A DNA stretch of 7,132 nucleotides from Actinomycetota bacterium (lineage in GTDB: Bacteria > Actinomycetota > Actinomycetes > Actinomycetales > Angustibacteraceae), in contig JACMOY010000095.1 of NCBI GenBank assembly GCA_014377795.1, positions 1 to 7,132 of the forward strand. The letters are read 5' to 3'. Below, one piece after another: positions 1-5,675 of the stretch. Made by a program: the position numbers and the translations under genes. The notes under the pieces were generated by a model, which saw nothing but the letters and a program-made list of their open reading frames with translations, did not search any database and was not told the DNA's origin. The stretch's first letter is position 1. Each line of letters starts with the position of its first letter.

Positions 1-563
1 ACGGTCGCGGCCACGTCGTACCGCGCGGCGTCGACGTCGATGAGGCCGAGCCGCTGGGCGGCCTCCAGGTCGAGGGCCGCCAGCCCCACGGCCAGCACCG
101 CCACCGCCTCGGTCGAGGCGCGCAGACCGCGGCCGGCCAGCACCCGCGAGACGGCGACGGCGCCGCCGGTCGCCGCCAGCAGCAGGGCGCACTGGCCGCC
201 CACGCCGAATCGCGTCCAACCGATCGCGACGAACACGATGGCCGCGGTGAGCAGCAGGACGACCCCGGCGGCCAGCAGCAGCTGCTGCGGCGACCAGCGG
301 GCGGACATCGACGGTCGGCGCGCCGACGTCCGTGCCGGCGTGGGGAGTGTGCCGGGGATGGCGTCCGGCCCGCCGGCGGACGCGGCTGCGGCGCGCAGCG
401 CGGCGATCAGCCCGGTGCGCTCGGCGCGCAGGGCCGCCAGGTCCTGGTCGACCTCCCACAGGCGTCCCGCAGCGGGCCCACGCAGCGGCAGCCCGCAGGC
501 CGGGCAGGCCCCCGCCACCACCGCCGGCAGTGGCGCGGCGCAGTCGGGGCAGGTGAGGCTCAC
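1..563 (-). CDS. Zinc-ribbon multi-pass membrane protein, N-terminal part (SCO7613-type family)
   Basis: Partial gene: 187 codons are visible from GTG at 563-561 and the frame is open at the left edge. The N-terminus carries a four-cysteine zinc ribbon (C5-x2-C8 ... C20-x2-C23, as TCPDC and ACPACG), followed by the motif LPLRGPAAGRLWEVDQDLAA and a charged, probably helical stretch at about residues 36-62. A Pro/Ala/Ser/Arg-rich linker (64-92) precedes hydrophobic segments at about 94-116, 124-143 and 150-167, so it is an inner-membrane protein. The zinc ribbon plus the GRLWxVDxxL motif plus serial membrane segments resembles the long actinobacterial proteins annotated as 'SCO7613 C-terminal domain-containing membrane protein', whose function is unknown. 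GGACGGAGA lies just upstream of the GTG; an in-frame GTG at 578-576 is the alternative start. It is transcribed divergently from the gene at 726. Family assignment is from memory of the pattern; the membrane zinc-ribbon description is directly seen. Confidence 0.7.
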   Translation of the reverse strand, partial: MSLTCPDCAAPLPAVVAGACPACGLPLRGPAAGRLWEVDQDLAALRAERTGLIAALRAAAASAGGPDAIPGTLPTPARTSARRPSMSARWSPQQLLLAAGVVLLLTAAIVFVAIGWTRFGVGGQCALLLAATGGAVAVSRVLAGRGLRASTEAVAVLAVGLAALDLEAAQRLGLIDVDAARYDVAAT

Positions 564-647
564 GTGGTCTCCGTCCACCGGGGGCTCTGACGTCGAGCAT
601 GGCCGCCCGCCGCTGCCGCTGCCCGGGTTTCGACGACCTGGTCGGGT

Positions 648-694
648 CAGCGTGCAGGATCGGTCCGGTCAGGGCATGCGGATCCTGCACGCTG
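648..694. repeat. Perfect 14-bp inverted repeat in the divergent promoter region
   Basis: The arms are CAGCGTGCAGGATC (648-661) and GATCCTGCACGCTG (681-694), exact reverse complements separated by 19 bases. They lie in the 162-bp gap (564-725) between two divergent genes, so this is not a terminator for either one. The right arm covers the place where the -35 element of the promoter at 714-719 would sit. That fits an operator bound by a dimeric regulator, or a cruciform/hairpin element. No regulator can be named. Apart from this repeat and the promoter I see nothing else in the gap. Confidence 0.75.
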
Positions 695-713
695 CGGACG
701 CCGAAGGCCTGCC

Positions 714-719
714 TACGCT
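714..719 (+). promoter_or_regulatory. Putative -10 element (TACGCT) for a leaderless transcript
   Basis: TACGCT fits the actinobacterial TAnnnT -10 consensus and ends six bases before ATG 726, which places the transcription start at or next to the A of the start codon. No Shine-Dalgarno sequence precedes the ATG. No good -35 hexamer is visible 16-18 bases upstream; that stretch is the right arm of the inverted repeat. Confidence 0.55.
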
Positions 720-725
720 GGGTGC

Positions 726-1541
726 ATGGGCGAGGCGGTGCGGTTGGGGACGGCGGGGGTGTCGCTCTCGACCGCCTCGGCGTACCCGCTGTCGTGCGCG
801 GGGGCGTTCGAGACGGCGAGCCGGCTCGGGTACGACGGCATCGAGGTCATGGTGTGGACCGACCCCGTGAGCCAGGACCCCGTTGCGCTGCAGCGACTCT
901 CGGACCACTACGCCCTTCCGATCGTCGCCATCCACGCGCCGACGCTGCTGCTGACCCAGCTGGTGTGGGGGTCCGACCCGTGGCCCAAGCTCGAGCGGTC
1001 GTGCGAGGTCGCGGCCGAGGTCGGCGCGGGCACCGTCGTGGTCCACCCGCCGTTCCGCTGGCAACGCGACTACGCGCGCGACTTCGTCACGGGTGTGCGT
1101 GAGCTGGAGGACCGCACGGGCGTGCAGGTGGCGGTCGAGAACATGTTCCCGTGGCGGGCCAGGGGTCGCGAGATCGTCGCCTACCTGCCCGGGTGGGACC
1201 CCGTGGAGCACGACTACCGCCACGTGACGCTCGACCTGTCGCACACCGCGACCGCGGGCAGCGACGCGCTCGCCATGGCCCGCGAGCTGGGCGACCGGCT
1301 GACCCACGTGCACCTGGCCGACGGCCTTGGCTCGAACAAGGACGAGCACCTCGTTCCGGGTCGCGGCGGCCAGCCGTGCGCCGAGCTGCTCGAGCACCTG
1401 GCCGCGACCGGGTGGTCGGGCAACGTCGTCGTCGAGGTCAACCTGCGGCGCTCCCCGTCACCGCAGGACCGCGAAGCCGGCCTCGCCGAGGCGCTGGCCT
1501 TCGCGCGGCTGAACCTCGTGGCGGCCAGCGAACCCCGATGA
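726..1541 (+). CDS. TIM-barrel sugar phosphate isomerase/epimerase family protein (endonuclease IV-like fold)
   Basis: 271 residues. Member of the xylose isomerase-like TIM-barrel/AP endonuclease 2 superfamily: metal-dependent enzymes acting on sugars, sugar phosphates or abasic DNA. Candidate metal ligands occur in order: H70 (IHAP), H107 (VVVHPP), E138 (VENM), D170 and H173 (LDLSH), H196 (HVHLADG), D206 and H208 ([10 protein letters not shown]), and E237 (VVVEVN). This series matches the nine zinc ligands of E. coli endonuclease IV by motif and approximate spacing, although most actinobacterial relatives are simply annotated as sugar phosphate isomerases. Length fits either (endonuclease IV is about 285). 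No signal peptide; cytoplasmic. Start ATG 726 sits six bases after a TAnnnT box with no ribosome site, so it is probably leaderless. In mycobacteria a similar TIM-barrel gene (Rv0498, from memory) also lies near proC. Superfamily is secure; substrate unknown. Confidence 0.88.
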   Translation: MGEAVRLGTAGVSLSTASAYPLSCAGAFETASRLGYDGIEVMVWTDPVSQDPVALQRLSDHYALPIVAIHAPTLLLTQLVWGSDPWPKLERSCEVAAEVGAGTVVVHPPFRWQRDYARDFVTGVRELEDRTGVQVAVENMFPWRARGREIVAYLPGWDPVEHDYRHVTLDLSHTATAGSDALAMARELGDRLTHVHLADGLGSNKDEHLVPGRGGQPCAELLEHLAATGWSGNVVVEVNLRRSPSPQDREAGLAEALAFARLNLVAASEPR

Positions 1542-1548
1542 GGCGGCC

Positions 1549-1702
1549 GTGAGCAGCTCGACCGCGGGCGCGCCGACTGCTCACCACCCCGCGCGGCGTC
1601 GCGGGCCCGCTGTGGCTGCTGGTCGTCGTCGCCGTGGTGCTCGTGTTCGCCGCAGTCGCCGTCGTCCTCGGGTCGGTCACCCTGCGGCGCCGCACTCCGT
1701 GA
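1549..1702 (+). pseudogene. Small single-span membrane protein, reading frame apparently broken
   Basis: The frame ending at TGA 1700-1702 encodes a clear membrane segment (PLWLLVVVAVVLVFAAVAVV, 1607-1666) flanked by LLTTPRGVAG and a basic tail (TLRRRTP). Its codons almost all end in G or C, the local coding signature. It has no ATG, GTG or TTG before the membrane segment, because TGA at 1550-1552 closes the frame upstream. A good start exists one frame away: GTG 1549, five bases after GAGG, reading VSSSTAGAP with all nine codons ending in G or C. Dropping one base near 1576 would join them into a protein of about 50 residues. Alternatives are a CTG start at 1577, or ATG 1538 (overlapping the previous stop as ATGA) interrupted after MRRP by the TGA. 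It follows the isomerase by 7 bases. Function unknown; whether it is a sequencing error, a true mutation or recoding cannot be told here. Confidence 0.5.
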
Positions 1703-1714
1703 GCCGCGAGGCCG

Positions 1715-1720
1715 TAGCCT
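1715..1720 (+). promoter_or_regulatory. Putative -10 element (TAGCCT) for leaderless proline dehydrogenase mRNA
   Basis: TAGCCT ends six bases before ATG 1727 and no Shine-Dalgarno sequence is present, the same arrangement as at 714 and 4091. No convincing -35 hexamer is seen. Confidence 0.5.
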
Positions 1721-1726
1721 GACGCC

Positions 1727-2662
1727 ATGCTTCGCCAGGTGTTGCTGCAGATGTCCAAGAGCACGCGCGTGCGCCAGCTCGTCGAGTCGGCGCCGGTCTC
1801 GCGCGACGTCGTGCGCCGTTTCGTGGCCGGCGCGGCCACCGCGGACGCGATTCGCACCGCGGCCGAGATCACCTCCTCGCACCGGCTGGTGTCGCTCGAC
1901 CACCTGGGTGAGGACACCACTGACATCGCGCAGGCGCGCGCCATCCGGGACGCCTACACGGCTCTGCTGCGCGGCCTGGCCGCCGAGGGGCTCACCGGCG
2001 GTGGTCGCAGCGAGGTCTCGATGAAGCTCTCGGCTGTCGGCCAGGCGCTGCCCGGCGACGGCGAGAAGATCGCCCTCGAGCACGCCTGGGACGTCTGCCA
2101 GGCCGCGAGCGAGGCGGGCACGACGGTGACCCTCGACATGGAGGACCACACGACGACCGACTCGACCCTGTCGGTGCTGCGCGAGCTGCGCGGCGACTTC
2201 CCGTGGGTCGGCGCTGTGCTGCAGTCCTATCTGCGCCGCACCGAGTCCGACTGCAAGGACCTGTCCGGCGCTGGTTCGCGGGTGCGGCTGTGCAAGGGCG
2301 CGTACGACGAACCCGGGGCGGTCGCGTTCACGGACAAGGCCGACGTGGACCGCTCCTACGTCCGCTGCCTGCGCACCCTGATGGCCGGCGAGGGGTTCCC
2401 GATGGTGGCCACCCACGACCCTCGGCTGGTCGACATCGCCGGGGCGCTCGCGGTGCAGCACGGCCGCAGCCAGGGCAGCTACGAGTTCCAGATGCTCTTC
2501 GGCGTCCGGCCGCAGGAGCAGCAGCGGCTGGCCGACGCGGGCGAGCGGGTGCGGGTCTACGTGCCGTACGGCGACCAGTGGTACGGCTATCTGGTGCGGC
2601 GCATGGCCGAACGGCCCGCGAACAGCGCCTTCTTCCTGCGCTCGCTCGTCACGAGGGGCTGA
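1727..2662 (+). CDS. Proline dehydrogenase (monofunctional, FAD-dependent)
   Basis: 311 residues, the usual size for a stand-alone PRODH; it lacks the P5C-dehydrogenase half of PutA. It oxidises L-proline to delta-1-pyrroline-5-carboxylate, passing electrons through FAD to the membrane quinone pool. Family motifs occur in order: SLDHLGED (56-63), VSMKLSAVG (97-105), TLDMEDH (135-141), VLQSYLRR (164-171), RLCKGAYDEP (187-196), VATHD (227-231), YEFQMLFGV (252-260) and YVPYGDQWYGYLVRRMAER (278-296). The paired arginines R291/R292 correspond to the residues that hold the proline carboxylate, and the Lys/Asp/His positions line the barrel. ATG 1727 gives a complete N-terminus and follows a TAnnnT box by six bases. 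It lies immediately upstream of proC in the same frame, separated by a single TGA and six further bases. In other actinobacteria the PRODH gene is called putB/pruB; I leave the symbol open. Confidence 0.96.
   Translation: MLRQVLLQMSKSTRVRQLVESAPVSRDVVRRFVAGAATADAIRTAAEITSSHRLVSLDHLGEDTTDIAQARAIRDAYTALLRGLAAEGLTGGGRSEVSMKLSAVGQALPGDGEKIALEHAWDVCQAASEAGTTVTLDMEDHTTTDSTLSVLRELRGDFPWVGAVLQSYLRRTESDCKDLSGAGSRVRLCKGAYDEPGAVAFTDKADVDRSYVRCLRTLMAGEGFPMVATHDPRLVDIAGALAVQHGRSQGSYEFQMLFGVRPQEQQRLADAGERVRVYVPYGDQWYGYLVRRMAERPANSAFFLRSLVTRG
2653..2658 (+). promoter_or_regulatory. Shine-Dalgarno sequence (GAGGGG) favouring the CTG start of proC
   Basis: GAGGGG lies within the last codons of the proline dehydrogenase gene, ten bases before CTG 2669. 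The next possible start, GTG 2693, is 34 bases away from it, has no comparable ribosome site and would cut off the first beta strand of ProC. Confidence 0.5.
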
Positions 2663-2668
2663 ACAGCC

Positions 2669-3484
2669 CTGTCCGGCAACGGGATCGTCGCGGTGCTCGG
2701 CGCCGGCGTCATGGGCGAGACCCTGCTCAGCGGGCTGCTGCGAGCCGGCCGGCCGGTCGAGCGGCTGGTCGTCAGCGAGCGCCGTCCCGAGCGGGTGAGC
2801 GAGCTGCGCGAGAAGTACGGCGTGCGAGTGCTCGACAACGCCGCGGCCGCCGCGGCGGCCGAGGTCGTGGTGCTGGTGGTCAAACCCCAGGACATGACCG
2901 CGGTGCTCGAGGACGTCCGCGACCACATCGTGCCGGGCGCGCTCGTGGTGTCGCTGGCCGCCGGCATCACGACCACCTTCCTCGAGCAGCGGCTGCCTCC
3001 GGGCACCCCGGTCGTGCGGGTCATGCCCAACACCCCCGCGCTGGTCGACGAGGGGATGGCCGCGATCAGCCCTGGCGCGCACTGCGACGAGGCCCACCTG
3101 GGCCAGGCCGAGGCGCTGCTGCGCTCGTGCGGGCGCGTCGTCCGCCTGGCCGAGCAGCACCTCGACGCCGTCACCGCGGTCAGCGGGTCGGGCCCGGCGT
3201 ACGTGTTCTACGTCGTCGAGGCGATGATCGAGGCTGGCGTGCTGCTGGGCCTGCCCCGCACGACCTCGACCGAGCTGGTGGTCCAGACGCTGTACGGGGC
3301 GGCGACGATGCTGCGCGAGACCGGCGTGCACCCCACGGTGCTGCGCGAGCAGGTGTCCAGCCCCGCCGGGACGACGATCGCCGCGTTGCGCGAGCTGGAC
3401 GACCACCGGGTGCGGGCCGCCTTCCTGACCGCGATGGAGGCCGCGCGCGACCGCAGCCGCGAGCTGGCCACCGGCGCGGGCTGA
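2669..3484 (+). CDS. proC: Pyrroline-5-carboxylate reductase
   Basis: Last step of proline synthesis: reduces delta-1-pyrroline-5-carboxylate to L-proline with NAD(P)H; cytoplasmic and normally oligomeric. From CTG 2669 it is 271 residues, close to E. coli ProC (269). Motifs: first Rossmann strand and nucleotide loop GIVAVLGAGVMGE (5-17), VVKPQDM (70-76), VVRVMPNTPALVDEGM (115-130), AVSGSGPAYVF (170-180) and VSSPAGTTIAAL (229-240), the last two forming the P5C site. The only other in-frame start, GTG 2693, would begin inside the first beta strand (VLGAG), so CTG is preferred, giving MSGNGIVAV; TGA 2660-2662 blocks any earlier start. GAGGGG lies ten bases before CTG. The gene is almost certainly co-transcribed with PRODH. 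A run of seven alanines (58-64) coincides with an 18-bp DNA palindrome. Function certain; start less so. Confidence 0.95.
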   Translation: MSGNGIVAVLGAGVMGETLLSGLLRAGRPVERLVVSERRPERVSELREKYGVRVLDNAAAAAAAEVVVLVVKPQDMTAVLEDVRDHIVPGALVVSLAAGITTTFLEQRLPPGTPVVRVMPNTPALVDEGMAAISPGAHCDEAHLGQAEALLRSCGRVVRLAEQHLDAVTAVSGSGPAYVFYVVEAMIEAGVLLGLPRTTSTELVVQTLYGAATMLRETGVHPTVLREQVSSPAGTTIAALRELDDHRVRAAFLTAMEAARDRSRELATGAG

Positions 3485-3545
3485 GTGGGCCGCACCGGGA
3501 CGTGCCCTGCCACCCGTGGTCCGCGCGGCGTGAGACGGTGACTCC

Positions 3546-4073
3546 ATGAGCGATGTCACCGTGCGTGCCCTCGGGCCCGAGGACTGGCAGGCCTATCGCG
3601 AGCTGCGCCTGCGGGCGCTCGCCGAGGCGCCGACCGCCTTCACCAACACGACAGAGCAGGAGCAGGGCTTCGACGAGGCGCTGTGGCGGGCGCGGATGAC
3701 GCGCTCGACCCGCCTGCTGGCGTCGGCGGACGACACCGCCGAGGGCGGCGCGGCCGTGGGGATCGTGTCGGTCGGCCAGGCCGAGCCGGACGTCGCCGAG
3801 CTGTTCGGCATGTGGGTCGTGCCCAGCTCGCGCGGGGCCGGCGTCGCGTGGCGGCTGATGGAGGCCGCGACCGAGCACGCCCGGGTGCAGGGCCGACGGG
3901 CACTGCAGGCCTGGGTGTCGACCGACAACGGGCGCGCCGTCGCGTTCTTCTCCAGCTACGGGTTTCGCCCCAGCGACCAGCGCCGGCCGATGACGAACGA
4001 CGCGAGCCTCCAGGAGCTCGCGATGGTCCTACCCATCGGGGACGACTCCGGCTGGGTGCCGGTCGTGCGGTGA
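3546..4073 (+). CDS. GNAT-family N-acetyltransferase
   Basis: 175 residues, a complete single GNAT domain. It should transfer an acetyl group from acetyl-CoA to an amine on a small molecule or protein; the substrate cannot be read from sequence. Seen: N-terminal strand and helix (VTVRALGPEDWQAYRELRLR, 4-23), APTAF (28-32), strand ELFGMWVVP (85-93), the acetyl-CoA pyrophosphate loop SSRGAGVAWRL (94-104), and the C-terminal strand/helix with LQAWVSTDNGRAVAFFSSYGF (from 120) ending in the YGF signature. ATG 3546 follows GGTGA (3537-3541) by four bases. It begins 61 bases after proC, so the operon may continue, and is followed after 30 bases by the AcuC-type deacetylase. B. subtilis acuA (GNAT) and acuC form a lysine acetylation/deacetylation pair; whether this gene plays the AcuA role is inference, since it resembles generic GNATs. 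Confidence 0.9.
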   Translation: MSDVTVRALGPEDWQAYRELRLRALAEAPTAFTNTTEQEQGFDEALWRARMTRSTRLLASADDTAEGGAAVGIVSVGQAEPDVAELFGMWVVPSSRGAGVAWRLMEAATEHARVQGRRALQAWVSTDNGRAVAFFSSYGFRPSDQRRPMTNDASLQELAMVLPIGDDSGWVPVVR

Positions 4074-4090
4074 CTGCCCGCGAGCAGGGG

Positions 4091-4096
4091 TAGCGT
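4091..4096 (+). promoter_or_regulatory. Putative -10 element (TAGCGT) for leaderless acuC mRNA
   Basis: TAGCGT ends seven bases before ATG 4104, and the 30-base gap contains no Shine-Dalgarno sequence at the right distance. This suggests acuC has its own leaderless transcript in addition to any readthrough from the acetyltransferase gene. Confidence 0.5.
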
Positions 4097-4103
4097 CGCC
4101 GCC

Positions 4104-5288
4104 ATGGTGGCGCAGGCGCGGGTGATCTGGGACGACGACTTCGCCCGGTACGACTTCGGGCCCACGCACCCGATGGCGCCCCTGCGCCTGGCCCTGACCG
4201 CCCGGCTGTGCGACGACCTCGGGCTGTTCGGGATCGAGGGGGTCGAGGTGGTGGGCGCCGCGGTGGCCGACGACGACCTGATCGCGACCGTGCACGACCC
4301 TGGCTACATCGCCGCGGTGCGCGCGGCGTCGCTGGACCCGGACTCGGCGGACGCCTCGCGCGGCCTGGGCACGGCCGATGACCCCGCCTTCGCGGGGATG
4401 CACGAGGCCAGCGCCCGCATCGTCCAGGGCACCGTCGACCTGGCCCGCGCGATCTGGGCCGGTGAGGTGCGCCACGGGGTGAACTTCTGTGGCGGGCTGC
4501 ACCACGCCATGCCCGGTCACGCAAGCGGCTTCTGCGTCTACAACGACGTCGCGGTGGGGATCCGCTGGCTGCTCGACCACGGCGCCGAGCGGGTGGCCTA
4601 CGTCGACGTCGACGTGCACCACGGTGACGGCGTCCAGTCGATCTTCTGGGACGACCCGCGGGTCCTGACCATCTCGGTGCACGAGAGCGGGCGGGCACTG
4701 TTCCCGGGCAGCGGGGACGCCAGTGAGATCGGCGGCCCGGACGCGGAGGGGGCGGCGGTCAACGTCGCGCTGCCCCCCGGGACCTCGGACGCCGCGTGGC
4801 TGCGCGCCATCCACTCGGTGGTCCCCCAGCTGGTGCGGGCGTTCGACCCGCAGGTGCTGGTGACCCAGCACGGCTGCGACAGCCACTTCCTCGATCCGCT
4901 GGCGCACCTGGCGGTCTCGGTGGACGCTCAGCGCGTGGTGCAGGAGTCCATGCACGAGCTGGCCCACCAGGTCTGCGACGGCGCGTGGCTCGCGACCGGC
5001 GGCGGCGGCTACGAGATCATCGACGTCGTCCCGCGCTCGTGGGCGCACCTGGTGGCGATCGCTGCGCACCGCCCGGTGGCGACGTCCGAGCCGGTGCCGG
5101 CGCCCTGGTTGGAGCACGTCGAGGCCACCTTCGGTCGGCAGGCGCCGCCGCACATGGGGGACGGCCGCCAGACCTGGTGGCGCTCGTGGGAGGTGGGCCA
5201 CGACCCGGACGACCCGGTCGACCGGGCAGTGATGGCGACCCGCAAGGCCGTGTTCCCGCTGCACGGTCTGGACCCCTGGTTCGACTGA
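4104..5288 (+). CDS. acuC: AcuC-type acetoin utilization protein / histone deacetylase-family enzyme
   Basis: 394 residues, the usual AcuC length. Zinc-dependent deacetylase of the class I HDAC fold; in B. subtilis AcuC deacetylates and so reactivates acetyl-CoA synthetase. All active-site parts are visible: the two charge-relay histidines H133-H134 (GGLHHAMPGHASGFCVYND), zinc ligands D170 and H172 within AYVDVDVHHGDGVQ, the third zinc ligand D259 (QHGCDSHFLDPLAHL), and the transition-state tyrosine Y303 in the glycine-rich loop TGGGGYE. The N-terminus (FGPTHPMAPLRL, 18-29) is also typical, as is substrate-rim sequence SVHESGRALFPGSGD (191-205). No signal peptide; cytoplasmic. It directly follows a GNAT gene, a plausible opposing partner. 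ATG 4104 is supported by the upstream TAGCGT box. The physiological target here is unknown; acetyl-CoA synthetase is the family precedent. Confidence 0.95.
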   Translation: MVAQARVIWDDDFARYDFGPTHPMAPLRLALTARLCDDLGLFGIEGVEVVGAAVADDDLIATVHDPGYIAAVRAASLDPDSADASRGLGTADDPAFAGMHEASARIVQGTVDLARAIWAGEVRHGVNFCGGLHHAMPGHASGFCVYNDVAVGIRWLLDHGAERVAYVDVDVHHGDGVQSIFWDDPRVLTISVHESGRALFPGSGDASEIGGPDAEGAAVNVALPPGTSDAAWLRAIHSVVPQLVRAFDPQVLVTQHGCDSHFLDPLAHLAVSVDAQRVVQESMHELAHQVCDGAWLATGGGGYEIIDVVPRSWAHLVAIAAHRPVATSEPVPAPWLEHVEATFGRQAPPHMGDGRQTWWRSWEVGHDPDDPVDRAVMATRKAVFPLHGLDPWFD

Positions 5289-5474
5289 CCCGCTCGGGGC
5301 AACCACGACAAAAGCGCGCAGACACGCGGTGCCAGGTGCTTGACGTGGGGCCACAAGAGTGATCTCGGCTTCCCCAGCAGTCCCACCTGCCCCTATCGTG
5401 GGCCTTCGCGCGGATGCGGTCGTGCGCCGGTGGGGAAGCCGGCGACGCGTCGTGCCAGGACGAAACGGTGACGC
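5289..5474. other. Gene-free region with an 11-bp inverted repeat and a candidate promoter
   Basis: 186 bases between acuC and the HTH gene. Arms CGGCTTCCCCA (5366-5376) and TGGGGAAGCCG (5431-5441) are exact reverse complements about 65 bp apart centre to centre, roughly six helical turns. The hexamer TATCGT (5394-5399) between them is the best -10 candidate, which would give a leader of about 70 bases to ATG 5475. TTGACG (5340-5345) resembles a -35 box but is too far from TATCGT to pair with it. I see no good terminator for acuC here: the best is a 4-bp CGCG/CGCG stem near 5315. Confidence 0.55.
5394..5399 (+). promoter_or_regulatory. Putative -10 element (TATCGT) of the HTH gene
   Basis: TATCGT is a TAnnnT match lying between the two arms of the 11-bp inverted repeat. 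No convincing -35 element is seen 16-18 bases upstream, so the call is tentative. A start near 5406 would leave the right repeat arm inside the leader. Confidence 0.35.
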
Positions 5475-5675
5475 ATGTCCCCCGAACGAGCCTTTCCCGA
5501 TGTGCGGTTCCTGACCGTGGCCGAGGTGGCGACGATCATGCGCGTGTCGAAGATGACCGTCTACCGGTTGGTGCACGCCGGCGAGCTGCCCGCGGTGCGC
5601 GTCGGCCGCTCGTTCCGCGTCCCGGAGCAAGCCGTGCACGACTACCTGCGCGACTCCTTCGTCGAGACCGCCTGA
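5475..5675 (+). CDS. Excisionase-type helix-turn-helix DNA-binding protein
   Basis: 66 residues, essentially a single winged HTH of the excisionase/MerR-like superfamily. The HTH spans FLTVAEVATIMRVSKMTVYR (12-31), and the wing covers GELPAVRVGRSFRVPEQAV (36-54), ending in a helix HDYLRD. It should bind DNA as a transcription factor; it has no effector domain. Position identifies the family better than sequence: it precedes bS22 and the SDR epimerase, as mycobacterial Rv0500A does, and is related to the short excisionase-like regulators of actinobacteria (BldC group), though BldC itself has a different recognition helix. A phage excisionase is unlikely because no integrase or att site is present. 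ATG 5475 is the first start after in-frame TGA 5469-5471; AGGA at 5457-5460 is rather far (14 bases) for a ribosome site. Target genes unknown; the flanking inverted repeat raises the possibility of autoregulation. Confidence 0.9.
   Translation: MSPERAFPDVRFLTVAEVATIMRVSKMTVYRLVHAGELPAVRVGRSFRVPEQAVHDYLRDSFVETA

Noticed and set aside
40..870. Plus-strand open frame of 276 codons at the left end
   Set aside because: It runs opposite the zinc-ribbon membrane protein, which has clear CxxC pairs and membrane segments on the minus strand, and then overlaps the divergent promoter and the isomerase start.
1549..1722. 57-codon frame from GTG 1549 to TGA 1722 as an intact small gene
   Set aside because: After about nine codons it becomes Arg-rich with poor GC3 while the neighbouring frame shows a clear membrane protein, so the full-length reading is unlikely to be the real product.
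2203..3549. Plus-strand open frame of 448 codons across the end of PRODH and all of proC
   Set aside because: Arg/Gly/Ala-rich out-of-frame reading; both genes in the true frame are complete and recognisable.
1214..3559. Very long open frame on the minus strand (781 codons) opposite the isomerase, PRODH and ProC genes
   Set aside because: Antisense shadow produced by GC3-rich codons on the plus strand. Its translation is Arg/His/Gly/Ala-rich with no domain pattern, while the plus-strand genes carry full family motifs.
5475..5675. Phage excisionase
   Set aside because: The domain is excisionase-like, but there is no integrase, att repeat or compositional break, and the neighbours are conserved housekeeping genes.
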